Positions 47,242-57,178 of a DNA stretch of 64,000 nt are shown piece by piece. The translations under genes and the position numbers were made by a program. Position 1 is the first letter of the stretch. Every line of letters starts with the position of its first letter. The notes beneath the pieces are model-generated. The model was not told the origin of the DNA, ran no database searches, and saw only the letters and a list, made by a program, of their open reading frames with translations. The DNA is from Bacteroidia bacterium. GTDB taxonomy: Bacteria; Bacteroidota; Bacteroidia; SpSt-205. The DNA is taken from assembly GCA_025059535.1 (NCBI GenBank), contig JANXCX010000024.1:87425-151424 (forward strand), in the 5' to 3' direction.

Positions 47242-49968
47242 ATGGAAGTAGAGTTTTTATGGCCTCTGATTACAGAGGTAGTGCGTCAAGAGCCTATATC
47301 GGAGGAGGATTGGGAATTTTTGCGTCAGAACGCTGAGACGCTAGAGTGTTCTAAGGAGGTTTTGGAGCGGCTGGTAGCGGTGCGTCTAGCGCTGCTTCAG
47401 GCTGAGCTCCTTCCGCGGGTGGAGGCTCTGGGGGCCTTCATTCATACCCTGCGGGAGGCTGCTTCACGTAAGCTTTCTTTTCTTTTAGAGCTTAGCCAGG
47501 AGATGGGGGTACCAGCGGAGCTGGTGCAGGTTCTCGTACAAGTGCCTAAGGTACCTAAGCTACGCTACCTGAGCCGGCTTCTCCAGGCAGTCCATAAGAT
47601 AGGCATGGGCTCTTCCCTTCTACCCTGGATAGAGCGAGAGGCGGAGGCGAGGGGTCTATCCGGCGAAGCGGTGGAAGCACTCCACGGGCTTATGGAGAGT
47701 GCGCTTCGGCGCAACTTACTCAAAGCGCTTCAGAGCTACTGGCGGCTCTTAGTGCTTTTAGAAAAGCAAGGGGAGGCAATCGCTGAGGTCAGTTATTTAG
47801 CCGAGCTAGCGCGCGAGGCGCATCTGCCAGAGGCATTGGCTCAAGGCCTTTCCGACTATGTCCGTCAGCGCCAGCGCGGCCAGTCGGTTCTGGAAGCCCT
47901 AAGTAGCCTTTGCCGTACAGCCCTCCAGAAAGGCGCTATCTCCGAAGAAACCCTCCCTTTCCTCCATCAGTTGGCCGAAGAAGAAGGTTTGCCCTCCCCC
48001 ATTTTGGAGGCTCTTCTAGCGACGGAGCAGAACCTTCGCCACTTGGTCCCAGGCACGTTTGCGGTCGAGGCGCTAGAACCGCTTCTGGCCAGCCTTATTG
48101 CTACGGGTCACCTGGATGAAACCGCTCATCGCTTCCTTATTCAAAGGGCCAGCGAGATAGGGCTGTCCAAGGTCCAGATAGAGGCGATTATAGACTTGGA
48201 AAAAGAAATTCAGGCCGGCAAAGCGAAATTTCCTCAGAGTTTTCAGCCTGTTATACGCGTTTTAGTGGAGCAAGCCCGCATAAGTGATGAACGCCTTTTA
48301 TACCTAGTCAAGAAGGCCCAAGCCGTGGGGGGAAATGAGCGGGTAATTCGGAGCCTTGTTCAGATAGAGATCACGGCTCAGAAGAAACAGTTTCAGGAGC
48401 GCCTTTTAGCTTCGTCCCCGCCCCCTCCCCCACCACCCCCTCCACCGCCGCCTACTACCCCTCCACCTACGGTAGAGCGCCTTACGCCCCCTTCAGACAC
48501 CTCGGGGCTCCTCTCCCCTAAAACAACTACTTTCCCTAAGGGCGGAAATTTTCCTAAGATTGCCAGCGATTTTTACACTATAAAGGTTTTCTCTTTGCGC
48601 AGCGAAAAGGATATAGTCCGAAAAGCCGATATATTCGTCAGAGAGAGCCGAGTTAGCTGGTACATATTCTTGAGCTATGGTGAGCGTGAATACGTTCTAG
48701 CGGTCAAGGGCCAGCCCGAGCATCGCTTTGAAGAAGTGCTCAGCTGGGCAGTCAGCCCCACGGGCGAAGTAATAGCCATAAAGCATCGCCTCCAAGGCAG
48801 CTATCGTATCTACCTAAACGGGGAAGACGGTCTAGCCCTTGACGATATCTCCGCCCTCGTCCTTTCGCCCAACCACAAACGAGTAGCCTACATAGGCAAA
48901 AAAGGGGAAGACTTCTTCGTATTTTTGAACAACATTGGAGCGGGGCCCTTCCTTCAAGTAACTAATCTAACTTTCCGCCCGAACGAAGAAAATGATCTCT
49001 ACTTCGTCTTCCAGAAAGAGCCCCACAAATGGGTCATAGGAGACTACGTAAGCGGCATTCACAGCGAAGCGTATTCTTTCATAGACCTCCTGACTTTTTC
49101 TCCTGATGCCAAACGCATGGTTTATGTAGTGCGTAAGGAGCGAGGCAAATTGGCGCTCCAAGAAGGAAAACAGGCCAGTGAAGCCTACGATGGGATCTCC
49201 GATATTCGCTTTACACCGGATAGCCAACATCTTGTTTATCTTGTGCAAAAAGGCCTCCAAATCGGCATAGCCTGGGATCATGAGATACTCAAACTCAGCG
49301 ACGGGATAGGTGGGGTAACGCTCTCACCCGATAGCCGATTTGTAGCCTATATTTTGCGCGAGAAGGAGGCGTATCACATGTGCGTGCAGAAGAAGGCTTT
49401 CGGTCCATACGAGCGGGTGGAGCGTCCTTTCATTACCCACACCAAGCCGGCCATTATCTATCCAGCAACCCAGCAAGGGAAGCAGTACATATTTGTGAAT
49501 GGAGCACCTGAGGCGGGGCCCTTTGAGGGCCTTGCCCGATTTAGCGGACAGGGGGACAGTTACAGTGCTTTAGTACGCATAGGCACAGAAGGGCAAGCCG
49601 TAGTGCGGAATGGCAAGGTAGGCCCTACGTATTCGGCCGTTGATCAGCTTACTTGGGATAGCAAGGGAAAAAACCTTGCGTATGTGGCCCGACGACGCGG
49701 CGGCTGGAGCGGTGTAGTATGGAACGACACGGAAAGCGATGCGTATGAGTTTCCCCAATACCTTTCCTTTGACCCAGAAGGAAAAGCGCTCTTTTTCTTT
49801 GCTAAGCGTCGTGACGGCTGGTATGGCGTACTGAATGACACGCCTATACCCGAATCGCTTTGCAAAGAGATTCTCACACCGCCTGTCTACGATCCAAAAG
49901 GACGAGCCTTTCATTACCTTTATCGGCAGGGCAAGGATATCTATGAGGCGAAGGTAAGCCTACGCTAA
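47242..49968 (+). CDS. Uncharacterised 908-aa protein: helical tandem repeats + polyproline hinge + WD40-like beta-propeller
   Basis: About seven ~50-60-aa units (e.g. ISEETLPFLHQLAEEEGLPSPILEALLATE, LDETAHRFLIQRASEIGLSKVQIEAIIDLE, ISDERLLYLVKKAQAVGGNERVIRSLVQIE); then SPPPPPPPPPPPPTTPPPT; then repeated LSPDSRFVAYI/FSPDAKRMVYVV/WDSKGKNLAYVA blades. No signal peptide seen. Confidence 0.7.
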   Translation: MEVEFLWPLITEVVRQEPISEEDWEFLRQNAETLECSKEVLERLVAVRLALLQAELLPRVEALGAFIHTLREAASRKLSFLLELSQEMGVPAELVQVLVQVPKVPKLRYLSRLLQAVHKIGMGSSLLPWIEREAEARGLSGEAVEALHGLMESALRRNLLKALQSYWRLLVLLEKQGEAIAEVSYLAELAREAHLPEALAQGLSDYVRQRQRGQSVLEALSSLCRTALQKGAISEETLPFLHQLAEEEGLPSPILEALLATEQNLRHLVPGTFAVEALEPLLASLIATGHLDETAHRFLIQRASEIGLSKVQIEAIIDLEKEIQAGKAKFPQSFQPVIRVLVEQARISDERLLYLVKKAQAVGGNERVIRSLVQIEITAQKKQFQERLLASSPPPPPPPPPPPPTTPPPTVERLTPPSDTSGLLSPKTTTFPKGGNFPKIASDFYTIKVFSLRSEKDIVRKADIFVRESRVSWYIFLSYGEREYVLAVKGQPEHRFEEVLSWAVSPTGEVIAIKHRLQGSYRIYLNGEDGLALDDISALVLSPNHKRVAYIGKKGEDFFVFLNNIGAGPFLQVTNLTFRPNEENDLYFVFQKEPHKWVIGDYVSGIHSEAYSFIDLLTFSPDAKRMVYVVRKERGKLALQEGKQASEAYDGISDIRFTPDSQHLVYLVQKGLQIGIAWDHEILKLSDGIGGVTLSPDSRFVAYILREKEAYHMCVQKKAFGPYERVERPFITHTKPAIIYPATQQGKQYIFVNGAPEAGPFEGLARFSGQGDSYSALVRIGTEGQAVVRNGKVGPTYSAVDQLTWDSKGKNLAYVARRRGGWSGVVWNDTESDAYEFPQYLSFDPEGKALFFFAKRRDGWYGVLNDTPIPESLCKEILTPPVYDPKGRAFHYLYRQGKDIYEAKVSLR

Positions 49969-51017
49969 TGGCGGAGGGTCTGAGCCCTTTAGACGAAGCG
50001 CATCTGTGGCGTGCATTCTGGCTAGCACGCCGGGCTGTACCTTCCTTAGTGGAACCTAACCCCCCCGTAGGCGCTATCCTAGCAATAGGCGAGGAAATCT
50101 TAGGGGAGGGCTTTCATGCACGCTTCGGCGAGGCCCATGCGGAGATAGTCGCCCTCCGCCAGGTAAAGCAGCCGACGCGTTTGGCAGAGGCTACTCTGTA
50201 TGTAACCTTAGAGCCTTGCTGCCATACCTCTAAGAAGACCCCCCCTTGCGTGCCCGCCATTGTAGAGGCAGGGATAAAACGGGTCGTAGTGGGGCATTTA
50301 GACCCAAATCCCGCCGTAGCAGGCCAAGGGGTAGCCCTCCTTCAAAAAGCCGGCCTCACCGTCCAAGTGGCTTCCTCGGCTATTCCCTCGGCGCGGCTTC
50401 TTCGGCACTTTTGGGTAAATGTGCGCTATGGCCGCCCCTATATCACGCTCAAGTGGGCGCAGACCGCTGGCCCCACGGGCCGCTTTCCCTTTTCGGGTGG
50501 GATTATGGGGAGTCGGCAGCAGGGTCGGCTAGCCATTTCGGGCTTTTGGGGAAAGGTATGGGCCCATCGCCTTCGGGCTCAACATAGTCACCTAGCCGTT
50601 GGTTGGCGGACCTGGCACTTAGACCGGCCAGCTCTCACCACGCGCTATTTTCCAGGCTCTAACCCTATCCCGCTGGTGTTGTATCATCCGGCCCGCGCTA
50701 CGGCGCTCTCCCTTCCTTTCTATCCGGCGCCTCAGATTGACCGGGATTTCGCCCAGACACTCTATCAAACCCACAAAGTAGGTTCTCTGCTGGTTGAAGG
50801 CGGGGCCCATACGCTAAATCAGTTTTTAGCGGCAGATCTCTGGGACGAAATCCATGTGATTGTAGCCTACCGGGAGGTAGCCGTGCCTTCAGAAGCGGTG
50901 GTTTTAGCCCCTGCCCTTCCGCTCTCTTATTCGTGGCATCGCCTTACCCTCAGCCCTAAGGAAGAAGTATGGATTGCACGCCGCCCACAGGCTAAGGACG
51001 AAATAGCTCTGCCGTAA
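49968..51017 (+). CDS. ribD: Riboflavin biosynthesis deaminase/reductase RibD
   Basis: NPPVGAIL...GEAHAEIVAL...TLYVTLEPCCHTSKKTPPCVPAIVEAGIKRVVVGHLDPNP; C-terminal reductase LLVEGGAHTLNQFL. Confidence 0.93.
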   Translation: MAEGLSPLDEAHLWRAFWLARRAVPSLVEPNPPVGAILAIGEEILGEGFHARFGEAHAEIVALRQVKQPTRLAEATLYVTLEPCCHTSKKTPPCVPAIVEAGIKRVVVGHLDPNPAVAGQGVALLQKAGLTVQVASSAIPSARLLRHFWVNVRYGRPYITLKWAQTAGPTGRFPFSGGIMGSRQQGRLAISGFWGKVWAHRLRAQHSHLAVGWRTWHLDRPALTTRYFPGSNPIPLVLYHPARATALSLPFYPAPQIDRDFAQTLYQTHKVGSLLVEGGAHTLNQFLAADLWDEIHVIVAYREVAVPSEAVVLAPALPLSYSWHRLTLSPKEEVWIARRPQAKDEIALP

Positions 51018-52002
51018 AGCTGGAAGGCGAAAAGGCGAGCCTTTGGAGCAGGCGGCGGATAGGTGCAGGCAAGGCATAGCGCTCCAGTTCGCTCCATGCC
51101 ACAGGATTCGTGGATGGCAGAGGAGCGGGGAGGGATTTTATATAACCCCATAGCTGAAAGTGAGAGAAGGCGTGCCGAAAAACGGGTGGGCTTGGAAGAG
51201 GCTGGGCAGGTCGTTCTGAGGGCAAGCACCAGAGGCCGCCCCATAGGCCCTTTGCCGGGCGCCGCTCCAGCCAGACCGCTTCAGACGTAGCATATATGAG
51301 GAAAATCCACTGCTGGATAGGCTTAGTCTTGGTAAGGCGGGGAGCGGGAAACTGCGTAGGCTTCCCACTATGGAAGGCCTGGCATTCGGCATGCAGGGGG
51401 CAGATTTTGCAGCGTGGGCGACGAGGCAGGCATACAAGCCGAGCTAGGTCCATCAGGGCAAAGGCCACCCAGGGCTGCCGCCAACTTTCAGGCAAGGCAT
51501 CCGCTTTTTTCTGATAGTAGTGGCGCTGGCTGAGCGGTGTAGGATCACCCCACAGGCGGCTCAGGATGCGCGCCACATTTCCATCCACTGGGAGATAGGC
51601 GCCCCATCCAGCGAAGCTAAGGATGGCCCGCGCCGTATAGGGACCTATGCCGGGAAGCGTAAGAAGAGCTTTGAGGGGATCAGCGCTTTTGGCTATAGAG
51701 GCCCAGCCGCCTTGGTGCCATAGCGCCTGCGCCGCCCGAAGGAGATTATGAACCCGCTGATAATAACCCAAGCCCTGCCACAGGCGTAATACCTCGCTTT
51801 CCTCCGCTTCTACCAGCGCCTTTAGCGTGGGATAGCGCGCCAAAAAGGTTAAAAGCCGCTGCTCTACCTGCGCAATCTGGGTCTGCTGTAAAAACGTCTC
51901 GGCAATCCAGATTTGGTAGGGGTCTTGGGTTTCGCGCCATACAAAGCGACGCCCCTCCTCCTCGTACCATGCACGCAGAGCCTCTCGCAGAGTCTCACTC
52001 AC
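50992..52002 (-). CDS. mutY: A/G-specific adenine glycosylase
   Basis: [53 protein letters not shown], FeS ligands [17 protein letters not shown]. Confidence 0.93.
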   Translation of the reverse strand: MSETLREALRAWYEEEGRRFVWRETQDPYQIWIAETFLQQTQIAQVEQRLLTFLARYPTLKALVEAEESEVLRLWQGLGYYQRVHNLLRAAQALWHQGGWASIAKSADPLKALLTLPGIGPYTARAILSFAGWGAYLPVDGNVARILSRLWGDPTPLSQRHYYQKKADALPESWRQPWVAFALMDLARLVCLPRRPRCKICPLHAECQAFHSGKPTQFPAPRLTKTKPIQQWIFLIYATSEAVWLERRPAKGLWGGLWCLPSERPAQPLPSPPVFRHAFSHFQLWGYIKSLPAPLPSTNPVAWSELERYALPAPIRRLLQRLAFSPSSFTAELFRP

Positions 52003-52412
52003 AGGCCTATTACCTTAATGACCACGCGCTTGCGCCGCTGCCCGTCAAATTCTAAATAAAAAATCTCCTGCCAGGGACCTAAATCTAAATCCCCGCGTGT
52101 AACCGGCACTACGACCTGAAGGTGGGTAAGGAGATTTTTGAGGTGGGCGTCGGCGTTATCCTCGCCCGTGCGATGGTGGTGGTAGTCCCGGCGATAAGGG
52201 GCTAGGGCCTCCAACCACTTCCAGAGGTCTTCATGCAGGCCGCGTTCGTTATCCTGAATGATTACGGAGGCGGTAAGGTGCATGGAGGAGACTAAGCAGA
52301 GGCCTTCTTGGATACCGGATTTTCGCACCTCTTCGCGCACTTGTGGGGTGAGGTGGACGATGGCACGCCGTTCGGGGGTGTGCATCCATAGGTAGGCGGT
52401 ATGGCTACGCAT
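51999..52412 (-). CDS. YjbQ/UPF0047 (secondary thiamine-phosphate synthase-like) family protein
   Basis: [101 protein letters not shown]. Confidence 0.9.
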   Translation of the reverse strand: MRSHTAYLWMHTPERRAIVHLTPQVREEVRKSGIQEGLCLVSSMHLTASVIIQDNERGLHEDLWKWLEALAPYRRDYHHHRTGEDNADAHLKNLLTHLQVVVPVTRGDLDLGPWQEIFYLEFDGQRRKRVVIKVIGL

Positions 52413-52415
52413 AGG

Positions 52416-53183
52416 CTAAGCAATAAGCCCTTTTCGGCGCAGGAGGATTTCGGCTAAGGGAAGGAAGGTTTCGGCTTTGAGGCTAGCGCCGCCGACTAGG
52501 CCGCCATCTACGTCGGGCTGAGCAAAAAGTTCGGGGGCATTTTCGGGTTTGAGGCTGCCGCCGTAGAGGATGGGGATTTGGTGGGCGGGGGCGCCTTTTT
52601 GGGCAAGAAGATTCCGGAGAAAGGCATGGGCCTCCTGCGCTTGGGCTGCGGTGGCGTTATGGCCCGTGCCTATAGCCCAGACGGGCTCGTAGGCCAGCGC
52701 TAGGCGCTCCCAGCTAATTGAGGAATCCTCCAGTACCTCGGCGATTTGCCGGGCCAAAACGGCAAAGGTCTGGCCCGCGGCGCGCTCCGCAGCGGTCTCA
52801 CCGACGCAGTAAAGGACGGAAAGGCCGCGCTGCTGAGCATCCATTACCTTACGACGCAGAAGGGGGCCCCTTTCGCCGAAGTGCTGGCGGCGCTCGGAAT
52901 GGCCTACAAGCACCCACCGCGCCCCTATTGCCGCTATCTGCTGCATGGATACCTCGCCCGTATAAGGCCCAAAGCCGCCCGGATAGCCATTTTGCGCCCC
53001 TACTTCCAACGAAGTACCCCGCACTTGCGCCTCTACTGCCCCGAGATAGAGAAAAGGCGGAAAGAGGATTCCCCGAAGCGGCGGAGCAAATTTAGGCCAG
53101 CCTTGTACAATTTCCTGCGCCAATTGGCGCGCCTCCTCGGGCAGGAGGTGCATTTTCCAATTAGCCGCCAAAATTAGCCTCAT
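52416..53183 (-). CDS. tpiA: Triosephosphate isomerase
   Basis: LAANWKMHLLPEEA, GARWVLVGHSERRQHFGE, LAYEPVWAIGTGHNATAAQAQEAH, LYGGSLKPENAPELFAQPDVDGGLVGGASLKAETFL. Confidence 0.96.
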   Translation of the reverse strand: MRLILAANWKMHLLPEEARQLAQEIVQGWPKFAPPLRGILFPPFLYLGAVEAQVRGTSLEVGAQNGYPGGFGPYTGEVSMQQIAAIGARWVLVGHSERRQHFGERGPLLRRKVMDAQQRGLSVLYCVGETAAERAAGQTFAVLARQIAEVLEDSSISWERLALAYEPVWAIGTGHNATAAQAQEAHAFLRNLLAQKGAPAHQIPILYGGSLKPENAPELFAQPDVDGGLVGGASLKAETFLPLAEILLRRKGLIA

Positions 53184-54262
53184 GGCAAAAGCAGCATAAG
53201 CGGCGAGGGAAGCTTACCCGGCGGCAAAAAGAGGACTTCGCCGCCTTTCTCGCGCACGGAAGCAATAAGAAGATCTAAACCATCGGAGGTAGAGGCCTGC
53301 TGCTTACGCCCAAGAAGCTCCTGCACTGGCAGGCTATACCCTTCCTCCACAAAGAGCACGGGCGACGAAGGCAACGAATCCTGCAAAAGCTGCCATATTT
53401 CTTGAGGGGTCTGGGCTTCGCTATACTGCAGAAAAGGATAGTACATCTGCTCCAGTACCCGAGCCTGATGATGCAGGTGCTGGACTAAGTGGTGCTGGAT
53501 TATTTCGGGGGAGGCGGTTTCGGGTATACCCCCAATCCGACTAACTGGGCCGCGGCCCTCCAGCCCACGGCTCACCTCCTCAATGAGCCGCTCATCACCC
53601 ATAAGAAGGACGGGCACTTTTTCGAGTTCTAAATAGTGGGCGACAGCGGCGCGCAAGGTCTCAATATACTTGACGAGGGCTACATTATAGGCGGCACGAG
53701 CCATCTCGCTAAACATTTCTTCAAATCGGCCCCCCTCGGTTGGGCCGCTTTGAAAGTAATGGCGGGCTTTTTGGAGATGAGCTAAGGCTTCTCGGACGGA
53801 TTCCGCCAAGGGCAAAGGAAAGACCCGGTCGCCTACTCCCTCAAACCAGCGCGCCGAATTCTCCGAAGCCAGGCACACAAATACCGTTCGCGTGCGATAC
53901 AGGGCATAAAGCGCCGGATGAACTTTGAGCGTTTTGCCTATCGTGATTTCTTCTTTCCACTGGAAAGGCAAGAAGATAGCCTCTGACTCTTGGGTCGTGA
54001 CGGCGACTAACCAGGTGCCTTCGCCAAGGGAGGGACTTTCCATTAGGCGGTTCAGGGCATACTCAAGGTTGGTACGGACGTTCTCGGCCTCGCGCCGGTC
54101 GGGATGCTTGGCTAAGGCTTTTTCCGCCTTTTCTCGCACTTTCTGAAGGGCCTCGGCCAGAGGCGACGCGTCGGAGCTTGCAGGAAGGTAGGCTGTCAAA
54201 GCCAAAGTAGCCGTACCAGCCGTTACCAAGCGTCGTACCCGATTTATCCGCAATGGCTCCAT
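53180..54262 (-). CDS. baeRF3-like (bacterial eRF1-family) protein
   Basis: RTNLEYALNRLMESPSLGEGTWLVAVTTQESEAIFLPFQWKEEITIGKTLKVHPALYALYRTRTVFVCLASENSARWFEG...; C-terminal L7Ae/eRF1 domain 3-like LDLLIASVREKGGEVLFLPPGKL. Confidence 0.6.
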   Translation of the reverse strand: MEPLRINRVRRLVTAGTATLALTAYLPASSDASPLAEALQKVREKAEKALAKHPDRREAENVRTNLEYALNRLMESPSLGEGTWLVAVTTQESEAIFLPFQWKEEITIGKTLKVHPALYALYRTRTVFVCLASENSARWFEGVGDRVFPLPLAESVREALAHLQKARHYFQSGPTEGGRFEEMFSEMARAAYNVALVKYIETLRAAVAHYLELEKVPVLLMGDERLIEEVSRGLEGRGPVSRIGGIPETASPEIIQHHLVQHLHHQARVLEQMYYPFLQYSEAQTPQEIWQLLQDSLPSSPVLFVEEGYSLPVQELLGRKQQASTSDGLDLLIASVREKGGEVLFLPPGKLPSPLMLLLP

Positions 54263-54292
54263 ATGCCCACCAAATCCGCTAACTTTATCGGC

Positions 54293-54688
54293 ATGGCCGC
54301 CATAGGCACGCAAAGTAAAAATTTTCTGCTTTTTCTCGGCGGGGTGGCCCTTCTGGGCACGTTAAGTAGCCTCTGGCTGCCCCATTGGTCCGGTAGCCTA
54401 TATGTGCTTGCGGTACTGGGGTACTTTTGGCAGGGAAACTGGCGGCATGTGATAGGGGCCGGCTCAGTCATGGCGGTGGTTTGGCTAGGCCTTGCGCTAA
54501 GCTGGGACCTCCCCAATGAAGGTCTGCTAGCCGAACGAGTGGGAAGGCTCTTCGGCCTGCCGCGCTGGGGCCTTTGGAGCCTCACGGCGTTTTTAGGATT
54601 CCTTTTAGGTAGTAGCGGAATCGGTCTCGGTCAAGCCCTGTGTCACCTTCTGCCGCAAAAACCTCCGTGGCTCCGTGCGCCTAAATGA
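54293..54688 (+). CDS. Small hypothetical membrane protein
   Basis: Three to four hydrophobic segments; alternative start ATG 54263; 54293 follows a near-consensus TAACTTTA at 54280-54287. Confidence 0.5.
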   Translation: MAAIGTQSKNFLLFLGGVALLGTLSSLWLPHWSGSLYVLAVLGYFWQGNWRHVIGAGSVMAVVWLGLALSWDLPNEGLLAERVGRLFGLPRWGLWSLTAFLGFLLGSSGIGLGQALCHLLPQKPPWLRAPK

Positions 54689-55961
54689 GTTTGGGCGGCT
54701 TTCCCTGCGTCTGCTGGCAGGCTTCGCCATAGGGGCGGGGCTCGGCCTTCTGGTGCGGGCCTTTCCCTTCCCCCATGAATGGCTGACCTTAGCCGCCCGA
54801 TGGGCAGGCGAAATCTTTCTGCGCAGCATCTTCATGCTCATACTGCCGCTTATTATTCCCACCCTTCTCTTAGGCCTCCAGCGGCTCGCCGAAACCGGCG
54901 CTATAGGCCGAATCGGGCTCCCTACCCTTTTGACCGTCGTAACCCTTACCACCATAGCGGCAACTATCGGCCTTGTTCTGGCCAATCTAATTGCCCCCGC
55001 TCATCTTCTTTCCGCCTCGGCCCGCACGGCTCTAATTGAGCGCTTCGGCCAAAGTGTGCCAACCTCACGCAGCCTGACACATGAACTCTTTCTTAATCTC
55101 ATACCCAAAAATCCCTTCTATGAGATAGCCAACGCCTTCACACCCAATCAGCAGGGTGGACTTCTGGCCGTAGTTCTTTTCACTATAGCCTTCGGAATAG
55201 CTCTAACCCATCTACCCTCAGAGACCACACGCGGCTTTTACCACCTGCTGGAGGTCATATACGAAGCAACGGTCTGGCTCTTACGGAGGATTCTGAAGTG
55301 GCTAGGGCCTTTGGGCGTGGGGGGGCTAATTTTCCAAGCCGTAGAAGGATTAGGATGGGAAATTTTCCCGCTGCTCAGTGCCTATGCCGCTACGGTGGCG
55401 CTAGGCCTTCTCCTCCATGGTGCGGGTGTATATAGCCTTTTCCTGTGGCTATTTAGCAAAGTATCCCCCTTAGCCCTTTTGCGCGGTAGCATGCCGGCTT
55501 TAGTGCTGGCTTTTTCTTCGGCAAGCAGTAACGCTACCCTACCCACCACCTTAGAAATAGCGACGCGCCGCTTGGGTATAGCCGCACCCGTAGCCCAATT
55601 CATTCTTACCCTCGGTGCCACGGTCAATCAGAATGGCACCGCCCTCTATGAGGGCGTAACTTTGCTTTTCCTTATGCAGGTATTTGGGGTGCCTTTGAGT
55701 GGGGGCGAGCAGCTGCTTCTTATAGGCTTAGCGGTACTTATCGCCATAGGGGCCGCCGGCGTACCAGGCGGTTCCCTCCCTCTCCTGGCGGGCGTGCTAC
55801 CGGCTTTTGGCGTGCCACCTGGCGCCATAGCTCTTATCTACGGCATAGACCGCTTTCTGGATATGCTGCGCACTACCGTGAATGTATATGGTGATATTGT
55901 AATCGCTACTTATATTCATCGCCTCTCGTATGGAAATCCTCCAGACGCGTCAAAGCGTTAG
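54675..55961 (+). CDS. Dicarboxylate/amino acid:cation symporter (DAACS family)
   Basis: AFSSASSNATLPTTLEIATRRLGIAAPVAQFILTLGATVNQNGTALYEGVTLLFLMQVFGV; GIDRFLDMLRTTVNVYGD; GTG start. Confidence 0.93.
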   Translation: MRLNEFGRLSLRLLAGFAIGAGLGLLVRAFPFPHEWLTLAARWAGEIFLRSIFMLILPLIIPTLLLGLQRLAETGAIGRIGLPTLLTVVTLTTIAATIGLVLANLIAPAHLLSASARTALIERFGQSVPTSRSLTHELFLNLIPKNPFYEIANAFTPNQQGGLLAVVLFTIAFGIALTHLPSETTRGFYHLLEVIYEATVWLLRRILKWLGPLGVGGLIFQAVEGLGWEIFPLLSAYAATVALGLLLHGAGVYSLFLWLFSKVSPLALLRGSMPALVLAFSSASSNATLPTTLEIATRRLGIAAPVAQFILTLGATVNQNGTALYEGVTLLFLMQVFGVPLSGGEQLLLIGLAVLIAIGAAGVPGGSLPLLAGVLPAFGVPPGAIALIYGIDRFLDMLRTTVNVYGDIVIATYIHRLSYGNPPDASKR

Positions 55962-56787
55962 AAACTGGCGAGCCAAGGTACATGGCTCGGTCGGCTTTGT
56001 CCCGACAATGGGCGCCCTTCATGAAGGCCATCTATCGCTGGTACGCCAAAGCTTAGCCGATAACCCCTGGACCATCGTGAGCATTTTCGTCAATCCCCGC
56101 CAATTCGGTCCTCGTGAAGATTACCTCCGCTACCCGCGAACCTTAGAAACCGATATACGCCTACTTCAAAATCTGGGGGTTTCAGCTGTCTTTGTGCCTT
56201 CTGAGGAGGAGATGTATGGGAGCGATGAGGAGGTTTATATTAGCCTGACGCGCCTGAGCCAATTGTGGTGCGGGAGCTACCGGCAGGGGCACTTTGATGG
56301 AGTAGCCCTGGTACTGGTCAAGCTCTTCAATCTCATCAACCCTTCGCGCGCCTACTTCGGTGAGAAGGACTTTCAGCAAGTCCGCCTAGTGGAGAAAATG
56401 GTAAGTGAGCTTTTCTTTCCCTTACAGGTGGTGCGAGTGCCTACGGTGCGCGAGCCAGATGGGCTTGCGCTAAGCTCTCGCAATACTTACCTCTCGCCGC
56501 GTGGGCGTGCCCAGGCCGTAGCGCTTTACAAGAGCCTTCAGTACATTCAGGCGTTGATACCAACTACCCTACGGACAGATGAGCTTATAGAGGCGGGGCG
56601 CTTGTATTTGGAGGAGCACTTTCCCGAGGTGAGGCTGGAGTATTTAGCTATTGTGGATGAGGATTCCTTAGAGCCTCTTGAGCATCTATGGCAGTCGGCG
56701 CGGCCGCGTGCCCTTATTGCGGCGTATGTAGAGGAGGTGCGCCTTATTGATAATCTGCCGCTGATAGTGCCGTCGGAGCCGTCCTAA
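55930..56787 (+). CDS. panC: Pantothenate synthetase
   Basis: VGFVPTMGALHEGHLSLVRQS, VSIFVNPRQFGPREDYLRYPRTLETD, YFGEKDFQQVRLVEKM, EPDGLALSSRNTYLS. Confidence 0.95.
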   Translation: MEILQTRQSVRNWRAKVHGSVGFVPTMGALHEGHLSLVRQSLADNPWTIVSIFVNPRQFGPREDYLRYPRTLETDIRLLQNLGVSAVFVPSEEEMYGSDEEVYISLTRLSQLWCGSYRQGHFDGVALVLVKLFNLINPSRAYFGEKDFQQVRLVEKMVSELFFPLQVVRVPTVREPDGLALSSRNTYLSPRGRAQAVALYKSLQYIQALIPTTLRTDELIEAGRLYLEEHFPEVRLEYLAIVDEDSLEPLEHLWQSARPRALIAAYVEEVRLIDNLPLIVPSEPS

Positions 56788-57178
56788 GGTAAGCGGTAAG
56801 GCGACGCCGATCCCCCTCCAGCGGTTCTAGTTGTACCTCCACCCAGGGGGGTGGTGGTGGGCCAGGGAGTTTATCAGCCCACTCCACAAAAACGAGCGGA
56901 GCCTCCTCCAAGGCCGCATACACCTCTGCCCACCGAGAAGGAATAGCCCAGTCCAATTTATACAGGTCTATATGCACCGCGCCAGGTAGGTAGTGGATGT
57001 AGGTAAAGGTTGGGCTGGTGACGTCGGGCCCCACCCAGGCGCGCACGAGGGCGGTCTTTCCTGCGCCGATAGGCCCAATCAGAAGCCATCGCCGAACTTG
57101 GGGCGCCCAAGCCTGTAGCTCCCTCACCACCTGCGGCAGCTCCGCCTCAGAAAACTCCCGCCGATATACCTCCTTCAC
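56744..57178 (-). CDS. tsaE: tRNA t6A biosynthesis ATPase TsaE
   Basis: LLIGPIGAGKTALVRAWVG...TSPTFTYIHYLPGAVHIDLYKLD...FVEWADKLPG. Confidence 0.9.
   Translation of the reverse strand: MKEVYRREFSEAELPQVVRELQAWAPQVRRWLLIGPIGAGKTALVRAWVGPDVTSPTFTYIHYLPGAVHIDLYKLDWAIPSRWAEVYAALEEAPLVFVEWADKLPGPPPPPWVEVQLEPLEGDRRRLTAYLRTAPTALSAADYQ

Noticed and set aside
48415-48470. C-rich low-complexity stretch as a possible DNA repeat/CRISPR-like element
   Set aside because: It encodes an in-frame polyproline linker with mixed third codon positions, consistent with protein-level selection.
52718-53177. Two long plus-strand ORFs (125 and 143 aa) opposite tpiA
   Set aside because: Shadow frames of a strongly conserved tpiA; no family-like motifs.
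54605-54985. 126-aa minus-strand ORF inside the dicarboxylate symporter gene
   Set aside because: Antisense shadow ORF rich in Arg/Ser/Pro; the plus frame is a clear transporter.
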